Below the pieces are notes generated by a model. It was not told the origin of the DNA. It ran no database searches and saw only the letters and a program-made list of their open reading frames with translations. Positions 1 to 7,870 of a stretch of 22,292 nucleotides of DNA are shown here, piece by piece; the stretch's first letter is position 1; each line of letters opens with the position of its first letter. Both the position numbers and the translations under genes were made by a program. This stretch comes from Bdellovibrio sp. (GTDB taxonomy: Bacteria; Bdellovibrionota; Bdellovibrionia; Bdellovibrionales; Bdellovibrionaceae), in assembly GCA_017745015.1 (NCBI GenBank), contig JAGIAF010000017.1:1-22292 (forward strand), in the 5' to 3' direction.

Positions 1-860
1 GAGTCGACCATGCCATAGTACCCACCCTCTTTCAAAACCCGAAAGCCCTCTTGAATCACGGCTTTGCGGATCTCGGGAGGCAATTCATGAAAAAGAAAAC
101 AAGAATAAACCAGGTCAAACTGCCCGTCACGGAACGGCAAAGCCTCCCCGGCTCCTTGAACGTAATCAATGCGGTGGAACTTCTTCAGATTCTCTTGGGC
201 CTTTTTGAGGTAAGGCTCGCTTAAATCTAAGGCAGTTATGCGCGCCCTCGGGAAGGCGAGCTTCATAAATTTAGTCAATCGCCCCGTTCCCGCGCCCACT
301 TCTAAGAAATGCAAACCTTCCCCATCAGTTGGGAATACGTCTTTCACTAAAGGTAAAATCAGACGCCTCATGGCATCAGCAGCTCCGGAGAATAAGATCT
401 CCACTTGATGCTCATAAAGCTCGGCAGATTTTTCAGTTAGATAGCCGCCACTTTGGAAATGATAATTGCGTTGATAGTATGCGGGAGTGTCAGGCAGATA
501 TTCCCGAGCTTCTTGATTGAACTCATGGGCTCTCTTCGCGTGGCGACGACGAGAGATAAAGAAACCATCCACCAGAATTTTAGGATAACGAAGAGCGTGT
601 TTTAAAATCGCTTCAGGCTCCAAAACCTCAATGGGATAAACGCCAGCGGCGATATTTTCGCTGTCTTTGCGCAAGAGTTTTAACAACTCTTCATAGGATT
701 TTTTAATGTGTTTGGAATCTGCTTTCACCAGTTCGGGACGAAGTCCGGTGACCAGCATTTCAAAGACTGGCAGGCTCAACTGCTGCATCGTAAAATGAAC
801 AGAGCGAGCCAGCGAATAGCCAAGAGCGAGCTTATTTTGAAACGGAAACTTTGCCTTCAT
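1..860 (-). CDS. Class I SAM-dependent methyltransferase (3' end cut by window)
   Basis: 286 complete codons are present from ATG at 860; the C-terminus lies beyond base 1. The N-terminal ~180 residues are mostly helical and match no domain I recognise. A Rossmann methyltransferase domain follows: motif I EVGAGTGRL (residues 187-195), the acidic ribose-binding strand LDLSEPYL (211-218), and motif IV FDLVYSCFLFHELP (248-261). The family transfers methyl groups from S-adenosylmethionine; the CFLFHELP form is typical of small-molecule or lipid methyltransferases, but the substrate is unknown. A ribosome site AAGAAGG lies just upstream of the ATG. The start sits 29 bases inside the preceding 44-residue membrane-protein gene, so the two are probably translationally coupled. 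It is the last visible gene of the tatD-like/tcdA operon. The fold is certain; the substrate is not. Confidence 0.85.
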   Translation of the reverse strand, partial: MKAKFPFQNKLALGYSLARSVHFTMQQLSLPVFEMLVTGLRPELVKADSKHIKKSYEELLKLLRKDSENIAAGVYPIEVLEPEAILKHALRYPKILVDGFFISRRRHAKRAHEFNQEAREYLPDTPAYYQRNYHFQSGGYLTEKSAELYEHQVEILFSGAADAMRRLILPLVKDVFPTDGEGLHFLEVGAGTGRLTKFMKLAFPRARITALDLSEPYLKKAQENLKKFHRIDYVQGAGEALPFRDGQFDLVYSCFLFHELPPEIRKAVIQEGFRVLKEGGYYGMVD

Positions 861-966
861 TGGTCACCTTCTTTTGTTGTGCCCAATGTCTTAATGTTAA
901 ACCAACTAGAACCAGGCCAGCAAGAATCACTAGGCCAACCATGGTAAACCACATCGCTACGATCAT
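832..966 (-). CDS. Small single-pass membrane protein, 44 aa
   Basis: This short gene starts with ATG at 966, in an ATGA overlap with the TGA stop of the tcdA-like gene, and ends with TAA at 832-834, inside the methyltransferase gene. The product begins MIVAMWFTMVGLVIL. It has one hydrophobic helix (about residues 2-25) and then a positively charged tail (RHWAQQKK...). It is probably an inner-membrane peptide with its tail in the cytoplasm. The stop/start overlap upstream and the gene overlap downstream place it neatly between two real genes, which supports translation through coupling. I recognise no family. It could also be a non-coding link, but the clean membrane-helix composition argues for a real peptide. 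Confidence 0.55.
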   Translation of the reverse strand: MIVAMWFTMVGLVILAGLVLVGLTLRHWAQQKKVTNEGKVSVSK

Positions 967-1850
967 AGAGAAACCTCAGATTTTTTAACAGAGTCGCGAA
1001 CATCATTCACGATGTGAGAAGCCAAAACAAGACCGAAGGCACCTGTAATAAAACTTGCAGAGCCATAAATCATATTGCGGTTGTCACAACCATGGAAGTC
1101 GTTCGTCTTAGGGCAAACGCACTTAAAGCCCATGCCTTTATCGTACTTCAACTCTTCTGGCATCATCACGGGCTCATCAGAGAAGACACAGGGGATACCG
1201 AAGTTCTTCTCTGGGAAATCATACTTTTGACGAAGAATTTTTCTTAACTGATGCGCCAAGGGGCACGTATGCGTGTCAGCCAAATCCGCTTTTTTAATTC
1301 TTAGTGGATCAAGCTTCGCCGCAGAACCAGCTGAAGTGATAACTTTGATATTTTCTTTGATACATGTTGCAAGCAAATGCGCTTTTGCCGTCAAGTTGTC
1401 GATACAATCGATCAAGTAATCAGGCTTATCGGCAAGCATGCGTTCTGAATTATCTGCATTGTAAAATTCAGAGATCACGGTCACTTTCATTTGCGGATTG
1501 ATTTTACGAAGACGCTCACCCATGACTTCGGCTTTCTTTTTGCCGACCATGCCTTGAACTGCATGCAACTGACGATTGGTGTTGGTGATGCAGACTTCAT
1601 CGAAATCGATGATCGTCAAATGCCCTACGCCTGAGCGAGCCAAAGACTCAGCCGCCCAGGAGCCCACGCCACCGATACCTACGATCATCACATGAGATTC
1701 CATCAAGGCGCGCATACCAGCATCACCAACCAGGCGACCCATGCGATCGAAACGACGATGCAACACGTATTCAGTTTCAGGAGGTTGCTCCAAATGAACG
1801 GGGGGCGTTGCTGGTTGCGGGTCGAGTACTGTTGTTTCTTCTGTCTTCAC
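963..1850 (-). CDS. tcdA: tRNA threonylcarbamoyladenosine dehydratase-like (ThiF/MoeB/HesA family)
   Basis: This is an E1-like ATP-dependent adenylating enzyme. TcdA proteins cyclise the threonylcarbamoyl group of t6A37 in tRNA to ct6A, which helps ANN-codon decoding. Seen here: the nucleotide-binding glycine motif VGIGGVGSW (57-65), the acidic strand IIDFDEV (80-86) followed by NTNRQ (90-94), and the DCIDN segment (147-151). The RRFDRMGRLVG entry sequence before the glycine motif also fits TcdA/CsdL. The length, 295 residues, is slightly more than E. coli TcdA (about 268) because of an N-terminal Pro-rich extension. The start is GTG at 1850, with AGGAG five bases upstream. It lies 23 bases after the TatD-like gene, and its TGA overlaps the next ATG. 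A sulphur-carrier-activating ThiF relative is possible but less likely. Confidence 0.85.
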   Translation of the reverse strand: MKTEETTVLDPQPATPPVHLEQPPETEYVLHRRFDRMGRLVGDAGMRALMESHVMIVGIGGVGSWAAESLARSGVGHLTIIDFDEVCITNTNRQLHAVQGMVGKKKAEVMGERLRKINPQMKVTVISEFYNADNSERMLADKPDYLIDCIDNLTAKAHLLATCIKENIKVITSAGSAAKLDPLRIKKADLADTHTCPLAHQLRKILRQKYDFPEKNFGIPCVFSDEPVMMPEELKYDKGMGFKCVCPKTNDFHGCDNRNMIYGSASFITGAFGLVLASHIVNDVRDSVKKSEVSL

Positions 1851-1873
1851 GAAAACTCCTGGCGGTCCCGGGC

Positions 1874-2707
1874 TTAATGTCGACCGTCGAACTCTCCCTT
1901 CACGATATGATCCGTGGAGCCAAAAAGACGGTGGAAATTCCCCGTAGTGATATCTAAAATTTCCAAAGGATCAAGGGATTTTAGCTTCCCTATAGTCTTT
2001 GCTACTTCCCAGATGCTTTCTGGCGGGTTTAGACGTCCTTTGTAGGCCGGAGGGCCTTGATCAGGGCTGTCACTTTCGATCAATAAAAACTCTAACGGAA
2101 TCTCACGCACTGCTTGATGGAGCTTCTGATTGTCTTCGCGACACACAGGTCCACCCACCGAGAGATAAAGTCCCCTGCGGAGGAAATCCTGCGCTTTAGC
2201 CACGCTTCCATTGAAGGAGTGTACCATGCCTTTTTGCGGTGGAAGTCCAAACAGGTCCATGATCGTGAGACTTTGTTCGTGAGCTTGCACAATGTGCAGC
2301 ACCACGGGACGACTCGCGATATGGGAGAGTTCCAGTTGCTCTTCGAAGGCCGTGATCTGACGATCTTGAGAGTCCTTCATAATGTGAGGTCGAAAATCCA
2401 AACCAACCTCACCTAGGCCCATGGCTTCTGGGAGATCCCGCGCAAGCAAGTTAAGGGCTTCTTCTAATTCATCGTCCGTATGCTCAGCGACCCAATAGGG
2501 ATGAACACCATAACAAAGACCGATGTGATGAGGGAATTGCGCGCGCAATTGGCGTTGGCGCTCCCAATCTTCGGGACCGACTCCGCCTTGCATAAAGAAG
2601 TGAACTCCACGTTGACGAGCGGCCTCGATGATCTCTGCCTGCTGGCCCTCCCAACGCTGATCTGCAAGATGTCCGTGAGCATCCACCCACCTACCAAACG
2701 CGACCAT
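1874..2707 (-). CDS. TatD-family metal-dependent hydrolase
   Basis: This is a TIM-barrel metallo-hydrolase of the TatD family, whose characterised members are Mg-dependent 3'-5' DNases or D-aminoacyl-tRNA-related hydrolases. All metal ligands expected of the family are visible: DAHGHL (H11, H13), GLGEVGLDF (E100), VVLHIV (H138), GMVHSF (H163) and LLIESDSPD (D213). The length, 277 residues, is normal for the family (about 260). The start is ATG at 2707, with AGGAGG about five bases upstream. It is the first gene of a minus-strand operon leading into tcdA. The pairing with a tRNA-modification enzyme may be coincidental; I infer a housekeeping nucleic-acid role. The exact substrate cannot be read from the sequence. 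Confidence 0.87.
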   Translation of the reverse strand: MVAFGRWVDAHGHLADQRWEGQQAEIIEAARQRGVHFFMQGGVGPEDWERQRQLRAQFPHHIGLCYGVHPYWVAEHTDDELEEALNLLARDLPEAMGLGEVGLDFRPHIMKDSQDRQITAFEEQLELSHIASRPVVLHIVQAHEQSLTIMDLFGLPPQKGMVHSFNGSVAKAQDFLRRGLYLSVGGPVCREDNQKLHQAVREIPLEFLLIESDSPDQGPPAYKGRLNPPESIWEVAKTIGKLKSLDPLEILDITTGNFHRLFGSTDHIVKGEFDGRH

Positions 2708-2799
2708 ACACCCTCCTCTGGTCCAGTTCAGACTGTCACACTTTCAGGACTCGAACAAGGCCCGACTTAAACCGATATATAAGCATCGAAGGAGTGTGT

Positions 2800-3858
2800 A
2801 TGAAGCACAAGAGTTTACGTTTGGGTTTTGATGTTTCCATGGACAAGGGTGCGACCCTGAAGCCGCTCAAGGTTCAATTCTGGAGCCAAGAATCGAATTT
2901 CAAAAAGTTCGCACCGACGGCGCCGTTTAAATACATGAGCGATGCCTTGGTAGGTTTGTCTCTTGTCAAATTGAACAGCTATATCAAATCCCCTCTTGCA
3001 ACACCTCATTTGGATTACTCCTTCGCTGTTGAAGCCTGGAAGGCATTGGATCCACACGTAGAGCTTTATGAACGCTCGCAAAAACGTGTTCGTTCTTTGC
3101 AGTCCCACCTTGCGGTGGTCGATCCAAAACTGTGCGCGCAATTTGAAGATCACTTCAATGAGTCCTTCGAATCTGCGATGACTCCGTGGGGCGTTGATTT
3201 GACGGCATTGGGACCTTTGCTTGAGACTTTCTCTTGGTTTGAAAACAAGATGGAAGCTCCTTTGCTTTACAACTTCGGTTTGAATTTCTCAAAACCCTTC
3301 GTAGAGAAATTGCACACCCTTTACTCTTTCTTGTACAACCTTCGCAGCCTGGTTGCTGTAGACCACAATGCGCATATCGAAGACGCTTCTCACGAAGGCG
3401 TTAAGGTAGATGCGATCACTGATTACTTGCCTCGCGCAGAGTACGTCGTGAACGATGCTCTTCTTTATTATAACTTCAAGAAATTCTCTGAGCCGTTCTC
3501 GGGCCCACGCACGCCAGATCCACGCGTGGAAAAATTGTTCGCAGCACCAATGGAAAAATCTTTCCAAAAGTACTCTTACAATGCGGTTCAATTGGTTAAC
3601 AATCTTCCAAAACCATTCATGAGCTCATTGAACCCCGTAGAGCTTGAAGAAGCCTTCTACTTGGTACAAATTGATTGGTTGTTAGGTTCCCCTGCTGCTT
3701 TGCTATTCAAAATTCGTGAAGAGATCTTTGCCTTGCAAAACGGTTACGAAAAAATCTTCTGGAAAGATGTTGAACCGAAGCACCACTCAAAACCAGTAGC
3801 TTTGCACTTGAGCTGTGAAGTGACTGAGAAGATGGTTCACGGAACTAAAGCTGCCTAG
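2800..3858 (+). CDS. Conserved-looking hypothetical protein, 352 aa
   Basis: I recognise no family. The start chosen is ATG at 2800, because AAGGAG lies five bases upstream; an in-frame GTG at 2794 overlaps that site. The product begins MKHKSLRLGF and has no signal peptide, no membrane helix and no obvious catalytic motif, so it is probably cytoplasmic. The composition is rich in Phe, Tyr, Leu and Lys, with several helical segments (for example around residues 95-125 and 290-330). The C-terminal part carries the segment SCEVTEKMVHG. It is transcribed alone, diverging from the TatD-like gene and ending at a strong terminator. The good ribosome site, clean codon structure and dedicated terminator show that it is a real, probably well-expressed gene. 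Confidence 0.75.
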   Translation: MKHKSLRLGFDVSMDKGATLKPLKVQFWSQESNFKKFAPTAPFKYMSDALVGLSLVKLNSYIKSPLATPHLDYSFAVEAWKALDPHVELYERSQKRVRSLQSHLAVVDPKLCAQFEDHFNESFESAMTPWGVDLTALGPLLETFSWFENKMEAPLLYNFGLNFSKPFVEKLHTLYSFLYNLRSLVAVDHNAHIEDASHEGVKVDAITDYLPRAEYVVNDALLYYNFKKFSEPFSGPRTPDPRVEKLFAAPMEKSFQKYSYNAVQLVNNLPKPFMSSLNPVELEEAFYLVQIDWLLGSPAALLFKIREEIFALQNGYEKIFWKDVEPKHHSKPVALHLSCEVTEKMVHGTKAA

Positions 3859-3881
3859 GCGGCGATAGCCTACTAAAAACA

Positions 3882-3913
3882 AAAAAAAGCCTGAACTCAG
3901 TTCAGGCTTTTTC
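3882..3913. terminator. Bidirectional rho-independent terminator
   Basis: A nearly perfect inverted repeat, GCCTGAA-CTCAG-TTCAGGC, is flanked by an A-run on the left and a T-run on the right. It therefore reads as stem plus poly-U on both strands. It lies between the convergent genes ending at 3858 (plus) and 3933 (minus) and can terminate both. Confidence 0.88.
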
Positions 3914-3932
3914 GTTTTTACACGTCAGATAA

Positions 3933-4601
3933 CTACGCGGTTTTTTTATTCATCATTTTTTCGCGAATCTTCTTAAATAAGAAGTAAATCAACAAAAGAC
4001 CAATGATCGCGAAAACCACCAATTTGAATTGGCGAAGCTTCATCAAGATAGGCTCGCCATAATGAGCTAACAAATAGATCTGAGTCGGAACAGAGATCAG
4101 CGCCGCAAGACCATCTATCAACAAGAACTTCCATACTGGGAAATGCAACATGCCGCAAGCCAAGTGACCTGGGAAGCGGATGCCTGGTGTGAATCGGAAG
4201 ATACCACACGCATAAGTGCCATATTTATGAGTCCACTCCTCTACACGTTTCATCAAGTGAGGCGGGAACATTTTATGAACTCGGGGATGATAGAGAAGCT
4301 TCCGTCCAAATATCCGCCCGATCGTATATATCAGGAAGTCAGATAAGAAGACCGCTAAGAATGCGATGATAGCAGCCGTGTGCACGTTCACGACAGGAGC
4401 ACCCGCATACGGTGGCGGAAAATGTTGAGGATTGGCCCCCATGAAGGCCAAGATACCAACGCTAATAAGAGTCACTTCTTCAGGCAATGGAAGACCCACT
4501 GCTGAAAGCAACATCATACCTACGAGAGCGATGTACACAGTTCCTGGTTGATAGGCGAACTGAGACATCCACTGAAAGATCGGCTCGTTAGCAAATTCCA
4601 A
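3933..4601 (-). CDS. DedA-family (SNARE-associated/VTT domain) inner-membrane protein
   Basis: This is a polytopic inner-membrane protein of the DedA superfamily. Members act in undecaprenyl-phosphate or phospholipid flipping, envelope integrity and proton-linked stress tolerance. Visible motifs: GLPLPEEV in the first re-entrant segment (about residues 35-42), and FRFTPGIRFPGHLACG (about 135-150), the family's FxRFxPGxR signature. Hydrophobic segments follow, and the C-terminal tail is Lys-rich (KKIREKMMNKK). The length, 222-224 residues, is typical. The start is unusual: two in-frame TTG codons (4607 and 4601) follow AGGAG at 3 and 9 bases, and I prefer 4601. The next ATG, at 4568, would remove conserved N-terminal sequence. 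It is a single-gene unit, divergent from the RluA-type gene. Confidence 0.87.
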   Translation of the reverse strand: MEFANEPIFQWMSQFAYQPGTVYIALVGMMLLSAVGLPLPEEVTLISVGILAFMGANPQHFPPPYAGAPVVNVHTAAIIAFLAVFLSDFLIYTIGRIFGRKLLYHPRVHKMFPPHLMKRVEEWTHKYGTYACGIFRFTPGIRFPGHLACGMLHFPVWKFLLIDGLAALISVPTQIYLLAHYGEPILMKLRQFKLVVFAIIGLLLIYFLFKKIREKMMNKKTA

Positions 4602-4645
4602 TACCAAATTCTCCTAGGTCCCTAATATGCGAGACTTTGTCCCAC

Positions 4646-4675
4646 TTGAATACCAATGTCACACCATGCTATGAG
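4646..4675 (+). promoter_or_regulatory. Candidate sigma70-type promoter for the pseudouridine synthase gene
   Basis: TTGAAT (4646-4651) and TATGAG (4670-4675) are separated by 18 bases. Each matches four of six consensus positions. The predicted transcript would start near 4682, shortly before AAGGA and the ATG at 4699. The spacing and placement are right, but the boxes are imperfect. Confidence 0.35.
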
Positions 4676-4698
4676 TAGTTTCCTACACAAGGATTAGT

Positions 4699-5550
4699 AT
4701 GCAGAGCGCAAGAGGATTTGAATACGGCGTAAAACACATAATCAGCCCCATGTCGGGGCTGGTTCGTGATGTTTTATTGAGCATTTCCGATCTTGATTCT
4801 CAACAAATCGATTTTCTGCTTAATCTTGGGGCGATTTATCTCAACCATCGTCGCCTTACAGAAAATTCCTCGGTTTCAAATGGCGACTACTTGCGAGTCC
4901 ATACTAAACCTCGCCGCTTTCCCAAAGGTGACATTAACTTTCGTGAACGCGTGATCTTTGAAAACGATCACTTCGTTTTGGTAAATAAGCCCTCAGGTAT
5001 TCCGGTTCATGGCAGTGTCGATAATCTGCGTGAGAATGTGCAGAGCTATGTTGAAGAAGCTGTTGCTTGCAAATTGCTTATCACTCACCGCTTGGATGTT
5101 CCAACAAATGGCTTGATCGTCTATGCGAAAACTTTGGAGTTTCAAACAGCCTTCAATAAATTGCTAATAGCCCGTGAGATTAAAAAAATCTATCGTGCGA
5201 AAGTCGAAGGACAAGTTCCAGATAAAAGAATTTTGATCCACTATATGGAGCCATCTCCCCGCGCCCCGAAAACGGTGGCCTCGGAAGCTAAAGAAAACTG
5301 GCAAGAATGTGTTTTGGAGATTTTAGATTCTAAAGAGATCTCAGATGGAGCACATGAACTGCGCATTCACTTGCACACCGGTCGCACACATCAGATTCGC
5401 GCACAATTAGGTTTTGAAAAAGCCCCGGTGATGGGAGATCACGCCTATGGCGCGAAGAAACTATGGGACGAGGAAAAAATTGAGCTCACCGCTTGCGAGT
5501 TAGAGTTTACCAACCCGCTCAGCAGTGAGAGCCATCACTTTAAGATCTAG
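4699..5550 (+). CDS. RluA-family RNA pseudouridine synthase
   Basis: This enzyme isomerises specific uridines in rRNA or tRNA to pseudouridine. The RluA signature HRLDVPTNG (130-138) holds the catalytic aspartate D133; the usual Ser of the TSG end is Asn here. The second hallmark, TGRTHQIRAQL (227-237), and the opening strand VNKPSGIPVHG (95-105) are also clear. Residues ~15-70 look like the N-terminal S4-type RNA-binding domain (LLNLGAIYLNHRRL). The length, 283 residues, is normal. The start is ATG at 4699 with AAGGA just upstream. The stop TAG at 5548-5550 shares the palindrome CTAG with the stop of the convergent barrel gene, and no terminator lies between them. The target uridine cannot be assigned: RluA, RluC and RluD types share these motifs. 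Confidence 0.88.
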   Translation: MQSARGFEYGVKHIISPMSGLVRDVLLSISDLDSQQIDFLLNLGAIYLNHRRLTENSSVSNGDYLRVHTKPRRFPKGDINFRERVIFENDHFVLVNKPSGIPVHGSVDNLRENVQSYVEEAVACKLLITHRLDVPTNGLIVYAKTLEFQTAFNKLLIAREIKKIYRAKVEGQVPDKRILIHYMEPSPRAPKTVASEAKENWQECVLEILDSKEISDGAHELRIHLHTGRTHQIRAQLGFEKAPVMGDHAYGAKKLWDEEKIELTACELEFTNPLSSESHHFKI

Positions 5551-6473
5551 AACAAGTACGCGTTCGTCATCAAAGAGTATTGAGTGTTGAATGGTTGCCA
5601 GAACTTGATGTCTTCGCCACGGTAGCTGTTCAACATCGTATCGTTGCTCATCCCCAAAGAGAATGAGAAGCCACGAACAGGACGAATCCAAAGATTGATT
5701 CCTAAGCGAAGCGCTGTTGTGTGGTCGCCTTCAAGATCTTCAACGTGAGAAGTATGATACCAGCTTTCGTTGAAGCCCGACTTCGTAGAAATCGAGAACA
5801 TTTGATTGATTTCCCATTGGAACTGCAAGTAGTGCTCAAGACCGAATTGTTTGTTGGTTTGACGAGGATCTGTCACCCAAGTACCGTCGTCAAATTGCGG
5901 GATGTCTTCGTTTAAAGATGCTGTTTTGCTTTGCCAGTAGATATCTGGTTTTGCAACGTAAGCTACAGACCAGCCGCGAGTGATTTGATACTCAGCAAAG
6001 CCCTCTGCGCGAAGCTTCGTAATCATACCTGAGTTTTGAGAATAGCGACTTGTAGGAAGATAAAGTTTTACGTTGCCAGACAAATCAACATCACCGATGT
6101 AACCCAAGTCATAGTTTGAATATACGAAGTGAATATCTGACATCGCAAAGTCAGAAGTCACTTGATCGCCGTATTGATTTTGACCTGCAGTATTGAAATT
6201 GAACGGTAACCGCATCGAAACTTTTTCGTCACTGTTCAATTTGTAGTTCACAGAAAGATAGTCGTAAGTATCTACAGAACGCGTATCGTTCGCTGTTTTA
6301 CCAGGCTTCATGTTGCCGACAGATGCGATGGAAAAGAACGTAAAGGACCAGTCAGACATTTTACCGGAGATCGAAGTCATTGGAGATGCATTATCAGCAT
6401 CCAATACTGCAGCGAAAGCCGTTGAAGTAAGGCAGCTGCCCGCGATCAAGAACGTAAGAGCTTTTTTTAACAT
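5547..6473 (-). CDS. Secreted outer-membrane beta-barrel-like protein, 308 aa
   Basis: The ATG at 6473 is preceded by a strong GGAGGAG six bases upstream; a longer in-frame reading from 6500 would put residues before the signal peptide. The product starts MLKKALTFLIAGSCLTSTAFA, a clear Sec signal peptide cleaved after AFA. The mature chain has alternating polar/aromatic strands separated by short turns (for example VKLYLPTSRYSQNSG, FGLEHYLQFQWEINQMFSISTKSGF), and ends ...SLMTNAYLF. A terminal Phe after alternating residues is the BAM-recognised C-terminal strand of outer-membrane barrels. I infer an outer-membrane porin or channel of about 12-14 strands; no specific family is recognised. It stands alone, divergent from the EEP lipoprotein gene. 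Confidence 0.8.
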   Translation of the reverse strand: MLKKALTFLIAGSCLTSTAFAAVLDADNASPMTSISGKMSDWSFTFFSIASVGNMKPGKTANDTRSVDTYDYLSVNYKLNSDEKVSMRLPFNFNTAGQNQYGDQVTSDFAMSDIHFVYSNYDLGYIGDVDLSGNVKLYLPTSRYSQNSGMITKLRAEGFAEYQITRGWSVAYVAKPDIYWQSKTASLNEDIPQFDDGTWVTDPRQTNKQFGLEHYLQFQWEINQMFSISTKSGFNESWYHTSHVEDLEGDHTTALRLGINLWIRPVRGFSFSLGMSNDTMLNSYRGEDIKFWQPFNTQYSLMTNAYLF

Positions 6474-6511
6474 CTCTATCTCCTCCAAATGTCCCGACAA
6501 AATTCTTGAAG

Positions 6512-6540
6512 GTTATGCCATAGCGCCTTGCATTACACAA
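6512..6540 (-). promoter_or_regulatory. Candidate promoter for the 5547-6473 barrel gene
   Basis: On the minus strand TTGTGT (6540-6535) is followed after exactly 17 bases by CATAAC (6517-6512), giving moderate matches to -35 and -10 boxes. This would give a leader of about 30 bases carrying the strong GGAGGAG site. Confidence 0.35.
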
Positions 6541-6577
6541 TAGCCAAAGTTTAGACAGGGGATGTCTCAATTAAATC

Positions 6578-6591
6578 CTAAAGCTCTTTAG
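6578..6591. promoter_or_regulatory. Inverted repeat in the divergent intergenic region
   Basis: CTAAAG-CT-CTTTAG is a 14-base dyad in the 156-base gap between the divergent barrel (6473) and EEP lipoprotein (6630) genes. A nearby second dyad is AGACA-GGGGA-TGTCT. Either could be a regulator site. They are short and AT-rich, so chance is possible. Confidence 0.25.
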
Positions 6592-6629
6592 ACTTGTGAG
6601 CTGACAGCAAGTCCTCTACTCTGGGACCC

Positions 6630-7814
6630 ATGAAAAATCTACGCCTCTTACAGAACCTGATTCTAGCTCTTGTATTCGTATTCATCACAGGTTGCGCCGT
6701 CTCCTTCTCCAAGAAGAAATGGGACCTGCCACCGATCGCTGACAATGAAATCAGCGTGATGTCTTTCAATATGGAGAACCTGTTCGACACAGTGAAAACT
6801 CCCGGCCATAACGACGAAACATACCTTCCTCGTTATATGAAAGAGGGCGATAAAACCCTTCGCGAAGCCTGTGTCAAAAATAATGACAGCTCTTACCGCC
6901 AAAGCGAGTGCTTGAATTACAATTGGACGCCAGACGCTTTGGATACAAAGCTGACTAATATCTCTAAAGTCGTTATGGGCGTCGACGGCAAAGGCCCTGA
7001 CAACTTGATGATCATGGAGATCGAAAGTGACGTCGTCCTTAAGCAATTGAACGATAAATTGAAGGATGCCAAATACATCACTCAAGTGATTATTGATGGC
7101 CCCGACAAGCGGGGTATCAACGTCGCCTTCTTGTCGCGCTTCCCTGTGGTGGGCAAACCGGTTTTGCACCCAATCCCTTGGAAGGCCGAGAACCCAAAAG
7201 ACCAAGAATGGATGGAGCGTTCGCGCCGTATCCTCGAAGTGACTGTTAAAGCGCCTAATGGCGATCCGATCACTTTCTTGGTGGCCCACTTCCCATCTCA
7301 AGCGAATCCAACTTACTGGCGTCAACAGATCGCAACTTTTGCGGCGGACTTGATTAAAGCTAAAGGTCCGAATGCGATGGTCGTTTTCGGTGGCGACTTG
7401 AACATCACTCACGAAGAAGAAGATAAAGCCCATATTTTTAGAGATATCTTAAGCCAAGGTGGCGCGGTTTCTCACTTTGTAGGCTGCAAAGAATGCCCGG
7501 GAACTCACAACTATCGTAAATCATGGTCGTTCCTTGATGCCCAAGTGTACAGCAAAGCTTTGCTAGCTGAGGGCGCGGGCTCTTACCAAATGGAGCCAGG
7601 AACAATCGACGTGATCCGCTACAATCCGGTTCACCTTTCTAAAGGCAAATACCCAAATCGTTGGGACAATGAAACTCACGAAGGGGTTTCAGACCACTTC
7701 CCGCTTTATGTTCGTTTGAAACAAAGAAGTGAGGCGAAAACTCCGGTGAAAGATGAAAAACCGGTAGAAACTCCGAAGAAAGCTCCCGCTAAGAAATCTT
7801 CGAAGAAGAAATAG
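6630..7814 (+). CDS. Endonuclease/exonuclease/phosphatase-fold lipoprotein
   Basis: The N-terminus MKNLRLLQNLILALVFVFITGC is a lipoprotein signal peptide with lipobox ITGC (C22), so the protein is membrane-anchored outside the cytoplasm. The body is an EEP-fold phosphodiesterase domain with its metal and catalytic residues in order: SFNMENLF (N47), IMEIES (E130/E132), VAHFPSQ (H220), GGDLNIT (D256, N258) and the terminal SDHFPL (D355, H356). Related proteins hydrolyse phosphodiesters in DNA, RNA, phosphoinositides or sphingomyelin. The tail from ~370 is a Lys/Pro-rich linker, probably interacting with anionic polymers or membrane. The start ATG at 6630 has only a weak GGGA site. For a predatory bacterium a role in degrading extracellular or prey nucleic acid is tempting, but that is inference. 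It is followed by a terminator. Confidence 0.88.
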   Translation: MKNLRLLQNLILALVFVFITGCAVSFSKKKWDLPPIADNEISVMSFNMENLFDTVKTPGHNDETYLPRYMKEGDKTLREACVKNNDSSYRQSECLNYNWTPDALDTKLTNISKVVMGVDGKGPDNLMIMEIESDVVLKQLNDKLKDAKYITQVIIDGPDKRGINVAFLSRFPVVGKPVLHPIPWKAENPKDQEWMERSRRILEVTVKAPNGDPITFLVAHFPSQANPTYWRQQIATFAADLIKAKGPNAMVVFGGDLNITHEEEDKAHIFRDILSQGGAVSHFVGCKECPGTHNYRKSWSFLDAQVYSKALLAEGAGSYQMEPGTIDVIRYNPVHLSKGKYPNRWDNETHEGVSDHFPLYVRLKQRSEAKTPVKDEKPVETPKKAPAKKSSKKK

Positions 7815-7824
7815 TTCTAAAACT

Positions 7825-7857
7825 AAAAAAGCCGCTGGATTTTCGCGGCTTTTTTTA
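7825..7857. terminator. Bidirectional rho-independent terminator
   Basis: A-run, then GCCGC-TGGATTTTC-GCGGC, then a seven-T run. The stem is GC-rich, and the flanking A and T runs make it work on both strands. It sits between the convergent EEP lipoprotein (stop 7814) and the small lipoprotein gene (stop 7889). Confidence 0.87.
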
Positions 7858-7870
7858 TGCGCTGCCGACC

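Noticed and set aside
2776..2781. TATATA as a -10 box for the 2800-3858 gene
   Set aside because: No acceptable -35 lies 16-18 bases upstream, and the implied transcript would begin almost at the ribosome site.
6663..7433. A 256-codon open frame on the minus strand inside the EEP lipoprotein gene
   Set aside because: It lies antisense to a gene with intact catalytic motifs, has no ribosome site, and its product is low-complexity His/Val/Phe-rich sequence typical of a shadow frame.
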